Of a stretch of DNA of 64,000 nucleotides, positions 63,732 to 64,000 are shown piece after piece. Made by a program: the position numbers and the translations under genes. Each line of letters begins with the position of its first letter. Within the stretch, counting starts at the first letter, position 1. The notes beneath the pieces are model-generated. The model did not search any database. It had not been told where the DNA came from and saw only the letters and a program-made list of their open reading frames with translations. Source of the stretch: Gordonia sp. KTR9 (GTDB lineage: Bacteria; Actinomycetota; Actinomycetes; Mycobacteriales; Mycobacteriaceae); NCBI RefSeq assembly GCF_000143885.2, contig NC_018581.1:1674001-1738000 (forward strand). Reading direction: 5' to 3'.

Positions 63732-64000
63732 ACCAGGCGCGCCACGTCGGTCTCACGTTCGGAAAGCTGCTAGTTGCCGCGGCGATTTGCACGATACTGA
63801 CAGTAATTATCGTCAACGCCATCAAGGCTCCAGTAGAGGGCGAAACAAAAGACTACTCCGCGGATTTCACCGATGTCTCCGGCCTGCACGAAAACGGCGA
63901 CGTACGTGTAAAGGGACTGCAGGTTGGTAAGGTCAAATCCATCGAGATGGTGCGTGTGGGCGGTGCTACTGTCGCCCGGGTCCACTTCTCGTTGGAAGAG
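63728..64000 (+). CDS. Second Mce family protein (MceB-like), 3' partial
   Basis: The frame is open to the right edge; 91 residues are visible. A membrane helix (KLLVAAAICTILTVIIVNAI) and the first MCE strands (DYSADFTDVSGLHENGDVRVKGLQVGKVKSIEM) are clear. The ATG overlaps the previous stop by four bases. The usual mceC-F genes should follow outside the window. Confidence 0.88.
   Translation, partial: MNQARHVGLTFGKLLVAAAICTILTVIIVNAIKAPVEGETKDYSADFTDVSGLHENGDVRVKGLQVGKVKSIEMVRVGGATVARVHFSLEE

Overview
The window is high-GC actinobacterial DNA from a mycolic-acid-producing genus, most likely Gordonia or a close relative (Rhodococcus, Dietzia, Mycobacterium). Evidence seen in the sequence: two antigen-85-type mycolyltransferases, an Stf0-type trehalose sulfotransferase, a DesA3-type desaturase with its reductase, a mycofactocin-type SDR, yrbE/mce genes, frequent GTG starts, and many starts placed 6-8 nt behind a TAnnnT -10 box with no Shine-Dalgarno sequence. 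Genus-level naming is inference.

Layout. (1) 1-19.5 kb: a chromosomal backbone mazG / lpqU-eno-ftsB-DUF501-ppx matches the gene order Rv1021-Rv1026 of M. tuberculosis, but about 14 kb lies between mazG and lpqU. That insert holds a divergent import and oxidation cluster (amidohydrolase, two 2OG-Fe(II) oxygenases, an SsuABC/NMT1-type ABC transporter, a GntR regulator; 0.8-8.2 kb) and a sulfation module (type I sulfatase, then Stf0-CysD-CysNC-FGE with every start overlapping the previous stop; 8.4-14.6 kb). (2) 19.5-24 kb: small membrane and unknown proteins, and a desaturase/reductase operon with a divergent TetR regulator and a perfect 20-bp palindrome between them. (3) 24-36 kb: organosulfur genes: SsuD-SfnG-SfnB on the plus strand, and an NtaA-type flavin monooxygenase with a MetN-MetI-MetQ-type importer on the minus strand; between them a double-TerD protein, a secreted beta-lactamase-fold protein and a YibE/F membrane protein. 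(4) 36-50 kb: miscellaneous core genes, including two mycolyltransferases, several alpha/beta hydrolases, an ALDH, a TetR-MMPL pair and an aldo/keto reductase with a divergent TetR. (5) 50.9-52.6 kb: a gene-poor junction with a decayed IS481-type transposase. (6) 52.6-64 kb: an island with visibly lower GC that continues past the right edge: ferredoxin-reductase fusion, P450, acyl-CoA ligase, ALDH, SCP2 protein, mycofactocin-type SDR, 3Fe-4S ferredoxin, terminator, then yrbE-yrbE-mce-mce.

How the genes work together (inference). The sulfation module can make PAPS (CysDNC), transfer sulfate to trehalose or a similar acceptor (Stf0), and carries a sulfatase together with the enzyme that matures it (FGE). 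The island at 52.6-64 kb encodes the steps for uptake (Mce), hydroxylation (P450 plus ferredoxin plus reductase), alcohol to aldehyde (SDR), aldehyde to acid (ALDH) and CoA activation (ligase) of a hydrophobic substrate. Its substrate is not identifiable from sequence, and it is the best candidate for an undescribed pathway here.

Two families of short dispersed repeats occur. One is a 26-bp unit in tandem (36-37 bp period) at three loci, one of which forms the C-terminal tail of a monooxygenase. The other is a roughly 34-bp unit, present once singly and once as a long inverted pair. No tRNA, rRNA or CRISPR array was seen.
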